Shown here: piece after piece, positions 1 to 8,112 of the stretch
Layout of the letters: each line of letters opens with the position of its first letter
How positions within the stretch are numbered: position 1 is the first letter of the stretch
DNA from: Piscinibacter gummiphilus
GTDB taxonomy: Bacteria; Pseudomonadota; Gammaproteobacteria; Burkholderiales; Burkholderiaceae_C
Reading direction: 5' to 3'
Assembly (NCBI RefSeq): GCF_002116905.1
Contig: NZ_CP015118.1
Span: forward strand, 2,356,001-2,420,000
Length of the DNA stretch: 64,000 nt
Position numbers and translations under genes: made by a program
The notes under the pieces: generated by a model
What the model was told of the DNA's origin: nothing
Seen by the model: the letters and a program-made list of their open reading frames with translations, nothing else
The model's database searches: none

Positions 1-280
1 GGATCGCCTTGTCCGCGATGGCGACCGCCTGGGGATCGGTGGCGAACATGCGCGGGCTGTTGCGGAAGGCGTTGCGCGGGAACTGGTCCAGCAGGATCAG
101 CAGCGCGAGCGCGCCGTCGGCCGTGTCCGCCCAGTCCGCGAGCGCGCCCGACGCGGCTGCCTCGTGCGCGGCCTCGAAGCGTTGGCGGAACGCGGTGTCG
201 AAGGCGTCGTCCTTGCGGAACCAGCGGCCCGGGCCGGCCTCGCGCCAGAAGGTGATGACGTCCGATGCGGTGGTGTCCAT
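1..280 (-). CDS. DUF924 family protein, N-terminal part
   Basis: The gene reads leftward from an ATG at 280 and leaves the window at base 1, so only about 93 N-terminal residues are visible. The translation has features typical of DUF924 proteins: an early ITFWREAGPGRWF segment and the LILLDQFPRNAFRNSPRMF core. DUF924 proteins are small, probably helical cytoplasmic proteins of unknown biochemical role. The gene is divergent from ssuA, with 123 bp between the two start codons. Family assignment is good; the function is unknown. Confidence 0.8.
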   Translation of the reverse strand, partial: MDTTASDVITFWREAGPGRWFRKDDAFDTAFRQRFEAAHEAAASGALADWADTADGALALLILLDQFPRNAFRNSPRMFATDPQAVAIADKAI

Positions 281-403
281 GCGCTTTTCCTGAATGCAAA
301 CCCGAAACGATTCGTTGGCCGATGAAGCCGTGCTGCGTACTGTGCCACGCGTTGCCGATCTTCCGGCACGCCTGATTCCCAGCCATCACTCCATCGAGGA
401 CCC

Positions 404-1354
404 ATGACACATTCCCTCCTGTCCCGCCGCGGCCTGATCGGCCTCGCGCTCTCCCTCGCCGCCACCGGTGCGGCCTACGCGCAAGCCAACACGCTGCGCA
501 TCGGCTATCAGAAGTCGGCGAGCCTCTTCGTGCTGCAGAAGGCGCAGGGCACGCTCGAGAAGCGGTTGCAGCCGCTGGGCGTGGGTGTGAAGTGGGTCGA
601 GTTCCCGGCCGGCCCGCAACTGCTCGAAGGCCTGAACGTGGGCGCGGTGGACGTGGGCTACGTGGGCGAGGCGCCGCCGATCTTCGGGCAGGCCGCGGGT
701 GCCAAGTTCGCGTACATCGGGCACGACCCGGCGGCGCCCACGGCCGAAGCCATCCTCGTGTCGAAGGACTCGCCCATCAAGTCGGTCGCCGAGCTGAAGG
801 GCCGGAAGGTCGCGCTCAACAAGGGCTCGAACGTGCACTACCTGCTCGTGAAGCTGCTCGAGAAGAACGGCCTCAAGTTCAGCGACGTGCAGGCCGTGTA
901 CCTGCCGCCGGCCGACGCACGTGCCGCGTTCGAGAGCAAGGCGGTGGATGCCTGGGTGATCTGGGACCCGTTCCAGGCCGCCGCCGAGAAGGCGACCGGC
1001 GCGCGCGTGCTCGCCGACGGCACGGCCCTCGTCAACAACTACCAGTACTACCTGGGCGAACGCGAGTACGTGGGCAAGAACCCGAAGGTGATCCAGGCGC
1101 TGTTCGACGACGCCGTGGCGCAGGGCCGCTGGCTCAAGGCGAACCTGAAGCAGGCCGCCGAGATCATCGCACCGCTGCAGGGCCTGCCGGTCGACGTGGT
1201 GGAGCTGAGCCTGCGCCGCTACGAATTCGACGTGAAGCCGGTGACGGACACGGTGATCGCGCAACAGCAGCAGATCGCGGACACGTTCTTCGAATTGAAG
1301 CTGATCCCGAAGGCCATCGTCGTGCGTGAAGCCGCCTGGACGGCGACGCGCTGA
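404..1354 (+). CDS. ssuA: Aliphatic sulfonate ABC transporter, substrate-binding protein
   Basis: This 316-residue periplasmic protein captures alkanesulfonates and delivers them to the SsuBC importer. It begins with a Tat-like or Sec signal (SRRGLIGLALSLAATGAAYA) cleaved near residue 26. It continues with the SsuA/NMT1 fold: RIGYQKSASLFVLQ at the mature N-terminus, then GAVDVGYVGEAPP and ALNKGSNVHYLLV. Its length is normal for SsuA. It is the first gene of a sulfonate operon and is followed after 142 bp by the monooxygenase gene. Substrate preference among sulfonates (for example taurine versus longer alkanesulfonates) cannot be read from the sequence, but the neighbouring ssuD favours alkanesulfonates. 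Confidence 0.93.
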   Translation: MTHSLLSRRGLIGLALSLAATGAAYAQANTLRIGYQKSASLFVLQKAQGTLEKRLQPLGVGVKWVEFPAGPQLLEGLNVGAVDVGYVGEAPPIFGQAAGAKFAYIGHDPAAPTAEAILVSKDSPIKSVAELKGRKVALNKGSNVHYLLVKLLEKNGLKFSDVQAVYLPPADARAAFESKAVDAWVIWDPFQAAAEKATGARVLADGTALVNNYQYYLGEREYVGKNPKVIQALFDDAVAQGRWLKANLKQAAEIIAPLQGLPVDVVELSLRRYEFDVKPVTDTVIAQQQQIADTFFELKLIPKAIVVREAAWTATR

Positions 1355-1387
1355 TCGAACGCACGCCCGACCTTCGTCGGAATCTGC

Positions 1388-1410
1388 CGAAGCAAAGGCG
1401 ATTTGCTTCG
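1388..1410. promoter_or_regulatory. Perfect inverted repeat between ssuA and ssuD
   Basis: Two perfect 9-bp arms, CGAAGCAAA at 1388-1396 and TTTGCTTCG at 1402-1410, flank a 5-nt spacer. No T-run follows, so a rho-independent terminator is unlikely. It could be an operator, or an RNA hairpin that lowers ssuDCB expression relative to ssuA. The role is an inference. Confidence 0.45.
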
Positions 1411-1496
1411 TTTCCAGCAGGTCGGGGGCTGCGTACCGTCACGACTTCGACAACAAGCGAGGAAGGCGTGTCCACGACCTTCCTCCAGGACGCCCC

Positions 1497-2666
1497 ATGA
1501 AGATCCTCTGGTTCATCCCCACCCACGGCGACTCGCGCTACCTCGGCACCAGCAAGGGCGCCCGTGTGGCCACGCTCGACTACTTCAAGCAGGTGGCCAT
1601 CGCCGCCGACAGCCTCGGCTACGAAGGCGTGCTGCTGCCCACGGGCCGCTCGTGCGAGGACTCCTGGATCGTCGCGTCGGCGCTGATCGAGGCCACGCGC
1701 AACCTCAAGTTCCTGGTGGCGCTGCGCCCGGGCCTCGTGCAGCCGTCGCAGTCGGCGCGCATGGCCGCCACCTTCGACCGCATGTCGAACGGCCGCCTGC
1801 TCGTGAACCTCGTGACCGGTGGTGACGCCGAGGAGCTCGAGGGCGACGGCCTGTTCCTGCCGCACTCGGAGCGCTACGAGCTGTCGCGCGACTTCCTGAC
1901 GATCTGGCGCGAGGTGCTCGCGAAGAGCCACGATGCCGAGCCGTTCACGTACGAGGGCAAGCACCTGCAGGTGAAGAACAGCAAGGTGCTGTACCCGCCG
2001 GTCAACAAGCCGTACCCGCCGATCTTCTTCGGCGGTTCGTCGGAGGAGGCGCACGACCTCGCGGCCGAACAGCTCGACACCTACCTGACCTGGGGCGAGG
2101 CGCCCGAGGCCGTGGCCGCGAAGGTGGCCGACATCCGGGCCCGCGCCGCCAAGCACGGCCGCACGCTCGAGTTCGGCATCCGCCTGCACGTGATCGTGCG
2201 CGAGACCGAGGACGAGGCCTGGCGCGCCGCGGGCGAGCTGGTCTCGCACCTCGACGAGGCCACCATCGCCGCCGCGCAGAAGAAGTTCGCGCAGATGGAC
2301 TCGGTGGGCCAGCGCCGCATGGCCGAGTTGAACAAGGGCAAGTTCAACAAGAACGACATCCGCGAAGGCCTCGAGGTGTCGCCGAACCTGTGGGCCGGCG
2401 TGGGCCTCGTGCGGGGCGGCGCCGGCACGGCGCTCGTGGGCAACCCGCAGCAGGTGGCCGACCGCATCAAGGAATACGCCGACCTCGGTCTCGAGTACTT
2501 CATCCTGTCGGGCTACCCGCACCTGGAGGAAGCGCACCGCTTCGCCGAACTCGTGTTCCCGCTGCTGCCGCTGAACGTGCGCGAGAAGCTGTCGGCCCAG
2601 GCGCTCACCGGGCCGTTCGGCGAGATCGTCGCGAACACCTACGTGCCCAAGGTCTCGCAGAGCTGA
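1497..2666 (+). CDS. ssuD: FMNH2-dependent alkanesulfonate monooxygenase
   Basis: SsuD uses reduced flavin and oxygen to cleave alkanesulfonates to an aldehyde and sulfite in the cytoplasm, feeding sulfur into cysteine synthesis. The 389-residue product has the luciferase-like fold. It opens with MKILWFIPTHGDSRYLGTS, which is highly characteristic of SsuD, and contains LRPGLVQPSQSARMAATFDR and GGSSEEAHDLAAE. The ATG at 1497 is chosen because it gives the canonical SsuD N-terminus; the reading frame is open further upstream but without family similarity. No NADPH:FMN reductase (ssuE) gene lies in the window, so reduced flavin must come from elsewhere. Confidence 0.96.
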   Translation: MKILWFIPTHGDSRYLGTSKGARVATLDYFKQVAIAADSLGYEGVLLPTGRSCEDSWIVASALIEATRNLKFLVALRPGLVQPSQSARMAATFDRMSNGRLLVNLVTGGDAEELEGDGLFLPHSERYELSRDFLTIWREVLAKSHDAEPFTYEGKHLQVKNSKVLYPPVNKPYPPIFFGGSSEEAHDLAAEQLDTYLTWGEAPEAVAAKVADIRARAAKHGRTLEFGIRLHVIVRETEDEAWRAAGELVSHLDEATIAAAQKKFAQMDSVGQRRMAELNKGKFNKNDIREGLEVSPNLWAGVGLVRGGAGTALVGNPQQVADRIKEYADLGLEYFILSGYPHLEEAHRFAELVFPLLPLNVREKLSAQALTGPFGEIVANTYVPKVSQS

Positions 2667-2679
2667 GGACCGCACCCAG

Positions 2680-3114
2680 ATGAGCGCTCACCTGCCGGAC
2701 CGTGTCCAGGGCGTGGACCACATCCAGCTGCCGATCCCGGTCGGCGCCTTGCCGAAGGCGAGGGCGTTCTACGAGACGCTGCTCGGCCTGAAGGAGGTGC
2801 GCGACCCGCTGCTCGACCGGCCGGGCAGCCTGCACTTCTCGCTGGGCTGGCAGCGCCTGGACCTGCGCGAGGGCGCCTACACGGGCGTCGCGCCGCAGGC
2901 GCACCTCGGGCTGCGGGTGCATGCGCTCGACGCGCTGGTCGAGAAACTGCGCGCCGCGGGCCACCCCGTGCAGGTGGCGCCGCTGCCCACGGGCGAGGCC
3001 CGCGTCTTCGTCGAGGACCCCTTCGGCAACCGGCTCGAACTGCACGAGCCGTCCCACCACCACATCGATTCCCCGCGAGGTCACCGTGTCACGGACATCC
3101 AGCTCTCCGTCTGA
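2680..3114 (+). CDS. VOC (glyoxalase/bleomycin-resistance fold) family protein
   Basis: This 144-residue single-domain VOC protein sits between ssuD and ssuC. The segments GVDHIQLPIPVGALPKARAFY and DPFGNRLELHEPS are the usual start and end of a VOC module, with a candidate metal-binding His in VDHIQL and Glu in RLELHE. VOC proteins act as lyases, dioxygenases, isomerases or binding proteins, and the substrate is not evident here. It starts 13 bp after ssuD stops, and its last 29 bp overlap the inferred ssuC start, so translation is probably coupled. A role in processing a sulfonate or the aldehyde released by SsuD is only a guess from position. Confidence 0.82.
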   Translation: MSAHLPDRVQGVDHIQLPIPVGALPKARAFYETLLGLKEVRDPLLDRPGSLHFSLGWQRLDLREGAYTGVAPQAHLGLRVHALDALVEKLRAAGHPVQVAPLPTGEARVFVEDPFGNRLELHEPSHHHIDSPRGHRVTDIQLSV

Positions 3115-3901
3115 GCGCTTCTTCTCCCGCCCCTGGATCCAGGCCTCGCTGCCGTGGGTCTTTCCCGTCTTCGTGCTGGCCGCCTGGCAGGTCTCGTCGC
3201 AGGCCGGCTGGCTCTCCACACGCGTGCTGCCCGAGCCGTGGGCCGTCGTGAAGGCCTTCTGGGCGCTCACCGTCTCGGGTGAGATCTGGACGCACGTGGC
3301 GACGAGCACATGGCGCGCGCTGGTGGGCTTCGCGATCGGCGGCGGGCTGGGCCTCGCACTGGGCCTGGTGACGGGGACCTTCCGTTCGGCCGAGACGCTG
3401 CTCGACTCCACGCTGCAGATGATCCGCAACATCCCGGCGCTGGCGCTGATCCCGCTCGTGATCCTGTGGTTCGGCATCGACGAGACGGCCAAGCTGTTCC
3501 TCGTCGCGCTGGGCGTGTTCTTCCCCGTGTACCTCAACACGTTCCACGGCATCCGCTCGGTGGACAAGGGCCTGATCGAGATGGCGCGCAGCTACGGGCT
3601 GTCGGGCTGGCCGCTGTACCGGCAGGTGATCCTGCCCGGGGCGATGGCCTCCATCCTCGTCGGCGTGCGCTTCTCGCTCGGGCTGATGTGGGTGCTGCTG
3701 ATCGTCGCCGAGACCATCTCGGCCCAGGCCGGTATCGGCTACATGACGATGAACGCCCGCGAGTTCCTGCAGACCGACGTGGTGCTGGTGGGCATCCTCC
3801 TCTACGCGTTGCTGGGCAAGCTCGCCGACGTGGCCGCGAAGGGCCTCGAACGCTGGTGGCTGCGCTGGCACCCCGGCTACCAGCCGCAACCCAGGACCTG
3901 A
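3086..3901 (+). CDS. ssuC: Aliphatic sulfonate ABC transporter, permease
   Basis: This is the inner-membrane permease of the sulfonate importer, about 271 residues, with several hydrophobic segments (for example LPWVFPVFVLAAWQV and ALALIPLVILWFGI) and the EAA loop around QVILPGAMASILVGVRFSLG. I chose the GTG at 3086 because a GAGG sits 5 nt upstream and the length then fits the family. Upstream in-frame sequence is arginine-rich shadow coding of the VOC gene. The start overlaps the VOC gene by 29 bp. It pairs with SsuA and SsuB. Confidence 0.9.
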   Translation: MSRTSSSPSERFFSRPWIQASLPWVFPVFVLAAWQVSSQAGWLSTRVLPEPWAVVKAFWALTVSGEIWTHVATSTWRALVGFAIGGGLGLALGLVTGTFRSAETLLDSTLQMIRNIPALALIPLVILWFGIDETAKLFLVALGVFFPVYLNTFHGIRSVDKGLIEMARSYGLSGWPLYRQVILPGAMASILVGVRFSLGLMWVLLIVAETISAQAGIGYMTMNAREFLQTDVVLVGILLYALLGKLADVAAKGLERWWLRWHPGYQPQPRT

Positions 3902-3914
3902 GCGAGACGACGAG

Positions 3915-4802
3915 ATGAGCCAGCAAGACCTCCAGATCAACGGTGGCGCCATCGCCGCCTACGCGCCGCTGCAAGGCCGCAGCCAACCCATCGCCCGAGC
4001 TCCGGCCACGAGCCGGCCGCACGGCGCGGCCGTGAACGCGAAGGGCATCGTCAAGCGCTACGGCGACCGCGACGTGCTGCAGAACGTCGACCTGCGCATC
4101 GAGCCGGGCGAGTTCGTGTCGATCGTGGGCCGCAGCGGCTGCGGCAAGAGCACGCTGCTGCGCCTGCTCGCCGGCCTCGAGACGGCGACGTCCGGGCAGA
4201 TCACGCTCGACGGCGACGATGCGCAACTGCACCGCCAGGACATCCGCATCATGTTCCAGGATGCGCGCCTGCTGCCGTGGAAACGCGTGCTCGACAACGT
4301 GGCGCTGGGGCTGAGCGGTGCCGAGGGGCGCGAACGTGCCGCCGAGGCGCTGGCCCAGGTGGGGCTGGCCGACCGCGCGAAGGAGTGGCCGGCCGTGCTG
4401 TCGGGCGGCCAGCGGCAGCGGGTGGCACTCGCGCGCGCGCTGGTGCATGCGCCGCGCCTGCTGCTGCTCGACGAGCCGCTGGGCGCGCTCGACGCGCTGA
4501 CCCGCATCGAGATGCACCGCCTGATCGAGAGCCTGTGGCAGCGCCACGGCTTCACCGCGCTGCTGGTGACGCACGACGTGGCCGAGTCCGTGGCCCTGGC
4601 CGACCGCGTGGTGCTGATCGAGGACCACCGGATCGCGCTCGACCAGCGCGTCGACCTGCCGCGCCCGCGTCACCGCAACCCGGCGTTCGCGGCCTATGAG
4701 GAGCAGATCCTGAACCGCGTGCTGCAGCAGCCCGAGGGGGAGGTCGCGCCGGACTGGGTGCCGGAAACCACCGCGGCGCACGCGCTTCGCTGGGCGGTCT
4801 GA
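3915..4802 (+). CDS. ssuB: Aliphatic sulfonate ABC transporter, ATP-binding protein
   Basis: SsuB is the ATPase of the sulfonate importer. The 295-residue protein carries Walker A GRSGCGKST, signature LSGGQRQRVALARAL, Walker B LLLLDEPLGALD and the H-loop LLVTHD. An unusual N-terminal extension of about 40 residues, rich in Ala, Gln and Pro, precedes the nucleotide-binding domain that begins near VNAKGIVKRYGDRDVL. Such leaders occur in some Burkholderiales SsuB proteins. It is the last gene of the operon, 13 bp after ssuC, and is followed by a hairpin. Confidence 0.93.
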   Translation: MSQQDLQINGGAIAAYAPLQGRSQPIARAPATSRPHGAAVNAKGIVKRYGDRDVLQNVDLRIEPGEFVSIVGRSGCGKSTLLRLLAGLETATSGQITLDGDDAQLHRQDIRIMFQDARLLPWKRVLDNVALGLSGAEGRERAAEALAQVGLADRAKEWPAVLSGGQRQRVALARALVHAPRLLLLDEPLGALDALTRIEMHRLIESLWQRHGFTALLVTHDVAESVALADRVVLIEDHRIALDQRVDLPRPRHRNPAFAAYEEQILNRVLQQPEGEVAPDWVPETTAAHALRWAV

Positions 4803-4808
4803 GGGGGC

Positions 4809-4829
4809 GGGCGTCACCTGACGCCCGGT
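4809..4829 (+). terminator. Likely terminator after ssuB
   Basis: Arms GGGCGTCA (4809-4816) and TGACGCCC (4819-4826) form a perfect hairpin just after the ssuB stop, followed by GGTTTA. The T-run is short, so termination may be partial. Confidence 0.6.
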
Positions 4830-4830
4830 T

Positions 4831-4851
4831 TACTCAGTTTTCGAATAAACA
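4831..4851. promoter_or_regulatory. Dyad upstream of the first sulfate-binding protein gene
   Basis: An AT-rich island contains TTTTCGAATAAACA (4838-4851). It is the right half of an imperfect inverted repeat with arms GTTTACTCA and CGAATAAAC around a 5-nt GTTTT spacer. A near-identical element lies upstream of the second sulfate-binding protein gene (8011-8034), and both are followed by a TCGTTT. This is probably a binding site for the nearby CysB-type regulator; the factor is inferred from context. Confidence 0.55.
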
Positions 4852-4947
4852 TCGGTCGTTTGATTCGTTCTCCAAACTCCTGACGGTTTCTAGCATGCGA
4901 AGCATCCGGACGACGTGTCCGCCGAACCCCGAAGAAAGAGAACTTCC

Positions 4948-5955
4948 ATGCGCCACCGCCTGCGTCACCTGATCGCCGCCACCGCCCTCACGCTCGTCGC
5001 CGGCGCCGCCCTCGCCAAGGACATCTCGCTCCTGAACGTCTCGTACGACCCCACCCGCGAGCTGTACGTCGAGTACAACGCCGCGTTCGCGAAGTACTGG
5101 AAGGCCAAGACCGGGGACAACGTGACCGTGAAGCAGTCGCACGGCGGTTCGGGCAAGCAGGCCCGTTCGGTGATCGACGGCATCGACGCCGATGTGACCA
5201 CGCTGGCCCTGGCCTACGACATCGACGAGATCTCGGAGAAGGCCAAGCTGATCACGCCCGACTGGCAGAAGCGCCTGAAGCACAACAGCTCGCCGTACAC
5301 CTCGACCTACATCTTCCTCGTGCGCAAGGGCAACCCGAAGGGCATCAAGGACTGGGGCGACCTGGTCAAGCCGGGCGTGTCGGTGATCACCGCCAACCCG
5401 AAGACGTCCGGTGGCGCGCGCTGGGGCTACCTCGCGGCCTACGGCTACGCACTGCGCCAGCCGGGCGGCAACGACACCAAGGCCAAGGAGTTCGTGTCGA
5501 ACCTCTTCAAGAACGTGCCGGTGCTGGACTCGGGCGCCCGCGGCTCGACCGTGACCTTCGCCGAACGCGGCATCGGCGACGTGCTGCTGGCCTGGGAGAA
5601 CGAGGCCCACCTGTCGATCAAGGAGTTCGGCGACGGCAAGTTCGACATCGTCTACCCGCCCAGCAGCATCCTGGCCGAGCCGCCCGTGACGGTGGTCGAC
5701 AAGGTCGTCGACAAGCGTGGCACGCGTGACGTGGCCAACGCCTACCTCGAGTACCTCTACAGCGCCGAAGGCCAGGAGATCGCCGCGAAGAACTTCTACC
5801 GCCCGATCGACGAGAAGGTCGCCGCCAAGTACGCGAAGAACTTCCCGAAGGTGAACCTCTTCACCATCGACGAGGTGTTCGGCGGCTGGACCAAGGCCCA
5901 GAAGACGCACTTCGCCGACGGCGGCGTGTTCGACCAGATCTACACGAAGAAGTGA
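4948..5955 (+). CDS. sbp: Sulfate ABC transporter, periplasmic sulfate-binding protein
   Basis: This 335-residue periplasmic protein binds sulfate (possibly thiosulfate) for the CysTWA importer. It has a Sec signal ending ALAKD near residue 24, then family hallmarks: LLNVSYDPTRELYVEYN, VKQSHGGSGKQARSVIDG and FGGWTKAQKTHFADGG near the C-terminus. The start at 4948 gives a normal signal peptide, with the purine-rich stretch GAAGAAAGAG just upstream. It is monocistronic or nearly so. A second paralogue at 8113 heads the transporter operon. Confidence 0.93.
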   Translation: MRHRLRHLIAATALTLVAGAALAKDISLLNVSYDPTRELYVEYNAAFAKYWKAKTGDNVTVKQSHGGSGKQARSVIDGIDADVTTLALAYDIDEISEKAKLITPDWQKRLKHNSSPYTSTYIFLVRKGNPKGIKDWGDLVKPGVSVITANPKTSGGARWGYLAAYGYALRQPGGNDTKAKEFVSNLFKNVPVLDSGARGSTVTFAERGIGDVLLAWENEAHLSIKEFGDGKFDIVYPPSSILAEPPVTVVDKVVDKRGTRDVANAYLEYLYSAEGQEIAAKNFYRPIDEKVAAKYAKNFPKVNLFTIDEVFGGWTKAQKTHFADGGVFDQIYTKK

Positions 5956-6192
5956 TGGACCACCGGCCGGGGTCCGCGGGAGCGGGCGCCGGCCGGCCGC
6001 ACCTGCTGCACCAAAGGGCAGGTCGACGAACGGGCGGGGCCGTGCGCACAATCACGGTGCCCGTTCCAAGCAGTAGAAGGCCGAGGGAGTTTCCGGGCTG
6101 GGAGAGCCGGACCGGGTCAGGCCGCGGGCGCACACGAACCGCCGGACATCGCACACGACGCGATGGACCGGTGCTCCAATCAGGAGATTTCG

Positions 6193-6414
6193 ATGAACGT
6201 CCGCTTCACCCCGCTCGCCGCCATCCTGCTCGCCTCGCTGCTCACGGCCTGCAGCACCACCGAATACATCATGAGCACCACCGAGGGGCGCCTCATCGTC
6301 AGCTCGGGCCGCCCGGACCTCGACGAGAAGACCGGCACCTACACCTACAAGGACGCCAACGGCAAGGAAGCCACGATCCCGAAGGCGGCGGTCGTGCAGA
6401 TCATGGAGCGTTGA
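6193..6414 (+). CDS. Small YgdI/YgdR-like lipoprotein
   Basis: A 73-residue protein with a lipoprotein signal (LLASLLTAC, lipobox LTAC, lipidated Cys about residue 18). Its short C-terminal domain, EYIMSTTEGRLIVSSGRPDL followed by TYTYKDANGKEATIPKAAVV, matches the SH3-like YgdI/YgdR (DUF903) pattern. The ATG at 6193 is preferred over an upstream in-frame ATG because AGGAG lies 7 nt before it. It is probably anchored in the cell envelope, with unknown function. The next gene begins 22 bp downstream on the same strand, so the two may be cotranscribed. Confidence 0.8.
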   Translation: MNVRFTPLAAILLASLLTACSTTEYIMSTTEGRLIVSSGRPDLDEKTGTYTYKDANGKEATIPKAAVVQIMER

Positions 6415-6436
6415 CCCGCCCCGACGGGCCGCCGCC

Positions 6437-7993
6437 ATGTTCCGTGTCCTGCTGGCGGCCTGCGTGCTGACGGGTCTCGTGGGCTGCGCGCAGCTGCCGC
6501 CGCTGGACCCGCGGCCCGAGTCGACCGCGCTGACCGGCACCGACGACACGCGGCTCGGCCGCGCCGTGGCGCCGGCCGCCGCGGCCCACCCCGGGCTGAC
6601 GGGCATCCACCCGCTCAACGATCCCCGGGACGCTTTTGCCGCCCGCGTGCTGCTGGCGGACGTGGCCGAGCGGTCCCTCGACGTCCAGTACTACATCTGG
6701 CACCGGGACCTGTCCGGCCTGCTGCTGTTCGCCGCGCTGAAGGACGCCGCCGACCGGGGCGTGCGCGTGCGGCTGCTGCTCGACGACAACAACACGTCCG
6801 GCCTCGACCCCGCGATCGCGGCGCTCGATGCCCATCCGGACATCGAAGTGCGCCTGTTCAACCCGTTCCCGCTGCGCGGGGCGCGGATGCTGGGCTACCT
6901 CACCGACTTCTCGCGCCTGAACCGGCGCATGCACAACAAGTCGTTCACGGCGGACAACCAGGTCACCATCGTCGGCGGCCGCAACGTGGGCGACGAATAC
7001 TTCGGCGCGACCGACGGCACGGTGTTCTCCGACCTCGACGTGGTCGCCGCGGGCCCCGCGGTGCAGGAGGTGTCGAAGGAGTTCGACCGCTACTGGGCCA
7101 GCGAGTCGGCGTACCCCGCGTCGCGTCTGGTGCCGCCGGCCGACGCCGCCGCCCGGGCCGCCTTCGCCGAGGAACTGGCTCGGCACCGGGCGGCGCCCGA
7201 GACCGCGGGCTACGTGGCGGCGGTGCGCGAGAGCGACATCGTGCAGGCCTTGCTGGCCGGCCGCCTGTCCCAGGAGTGGGCCGCCACGCAGCTGGTGAGC
7301 GACGACCCGGCCAAGGGCCTGGACCGTGCCGACGCGAAGGGCCTGCTGACCCACCAGGTGGGCGTCATCTTCGGCTCGCCCACCTCGCGGGTCGACCTCG
7401 TCTCGCCATACTTCGTGCCCGAGCAGACGGGGGTGGACCTCTTCACCGGCATGCAGGCGCGGGGCGTGAAGGTGCGCATCCTGACGAACGCGCTGGAGTC
7501 GAACGACGTGGCGCCGGTGCACGCGGGCTACGCCAAGTGGCGCAAGCCGCTGCTGGCCGCGGGCGTGCAGCTGTTCGAGCTGAAGCGCCAGTCCGACCTG
7601 CCGAAGAAGAAAAAGAAGGACAAGGGCCCGGAGAAGGGCAACGGCATGACCGGCAGCTCGGCCTCGAGCCTGCACGCGAAAACCTTCGCCGCGGACGGCC
7701 GGCGCGCTTTCGTCGGGTCGTTCAACTTCGACCCCCGCTCGGCCCGGCTGAACACCGAGCTGGGCCTGATCATCGACAGCCCGACGCTCGCCGGGGCCAT
7801 CGGCACGGTGTTCGACGAGGACGTGCCGCTGCTTGCCTACGAGGTGAAGCTGGACGACGCGGGCGACCTGGTGTGGATCGAACGGTCCGAGGGGGGGGCA
7901 CCGGTCGAGTACACGAAGGAGCCCAACACCGGGATCTTCAAGCGGGCGCTGATCACGGTGTTGTCCGTGCTGCCCATCGACTGGCTGCTCTGA
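6437..7993 (+). CDS. Phospholipase D / cardiolipin synthase-like lipoprotein
   Basis: A 518-residue protein with an N-terminal lipoprotein-type signal (VLTGLVGCAQ) and two phospholipase D HxKx4D motifs, HNKSFTADNQVTIVGGRN near residue 170 and LHAKTFAADGRRAFVGSFN near residue 415. Both halves of the PLD active site are therefore intact. Family members hydrolyse phosphodiesters or transfer phosphatidyl groups, as in cardiolipin synthesis. The lipid anchor suggests an envelope location rather than the integral-membrane form of classical ClsA. A Lys-rich stretch, KKKKKDKGPEKG, lies just before the second motif. The exact substrate is unknown. Confidence 0.85.
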   Translation: MFRVLLAACVLTGLVGCAQLPPLDPRPESTALTGTDDTRLGRAVAPAAAAHPGLTGIHPLNDPRDAFAARVLLADVAERSLDVQYYIWHRDLSGLLLFAALKDAADRGVRVRLLLDDNNTSGLDPAIAALDAHPDIEVRLFNPFPLRGARMLGYLTDFSRLNRRMHNKSFTADNQVTIVGGRNVGDEYFGATDGTVFSDLDVVAAGPAVQEVSKEFDRYWASESAYPASRLVPPADAAARAAFAEELARHRAAPETAGYVAAVRESDIVQALLAGRLSQEWAATQLVSDDPAKGLDRADAKGLLTHQVGVIFGSPTSRVDLVSPYFVPEQTGVDLFTGMQARGVKVRILTNALESNDVAPVHAGYAKWRKPLLAAGVQLFELKRQSDLPKKKKKDKGPEKGNGMTGSSASSLHAKTFAADGRRAFVGSFNFDPRSARLNTELGLIIDSPTLAGAIGTVFDEDVPLLAYEVKLDDAGDLVWIERSEGGAPVEYTKEPNTGIFKRALITVLSVLPIDWLL

Positions 7994-8010
7994 ACCGAAC
8001 TGAACGACTT

Positions 8011-8034
8011 GCTTATTCGTTTTTCGACTAAGCA
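8011..8034. promoter_or_regulatory. Dyad upstream of the sbp-cysTWA operon
   Basis: Imperfect inverted repeat with arms GCTTATTCG (8011-8019) and CGACTAAGC (8025-8033), one mismatch, around five T residues. The right half, TTTTCGACTAAGCA, matches 12 of 14 bases of the element upstream of the first sbp gene. It lies about 80 bp before the start codon and is a candidate operator for the CysB-family regulator. Confidence 0.55.
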
Positions 8035-8112
8035 ACTGGAAATCCCGTCGTTTACGTATGTTACGGGGGCGCTTAGGATGCCTGTTGTTTTTCCAACAGG
8101 CCCTTCTTGCCC

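Noticed and set aside
9..293. Plus-strand open frame at the left edge
   Set aside because: The opposite strand encodes a recognisable DUF924 N-terminus; the plus frame has Ala/Ser-rich composition without similarity.
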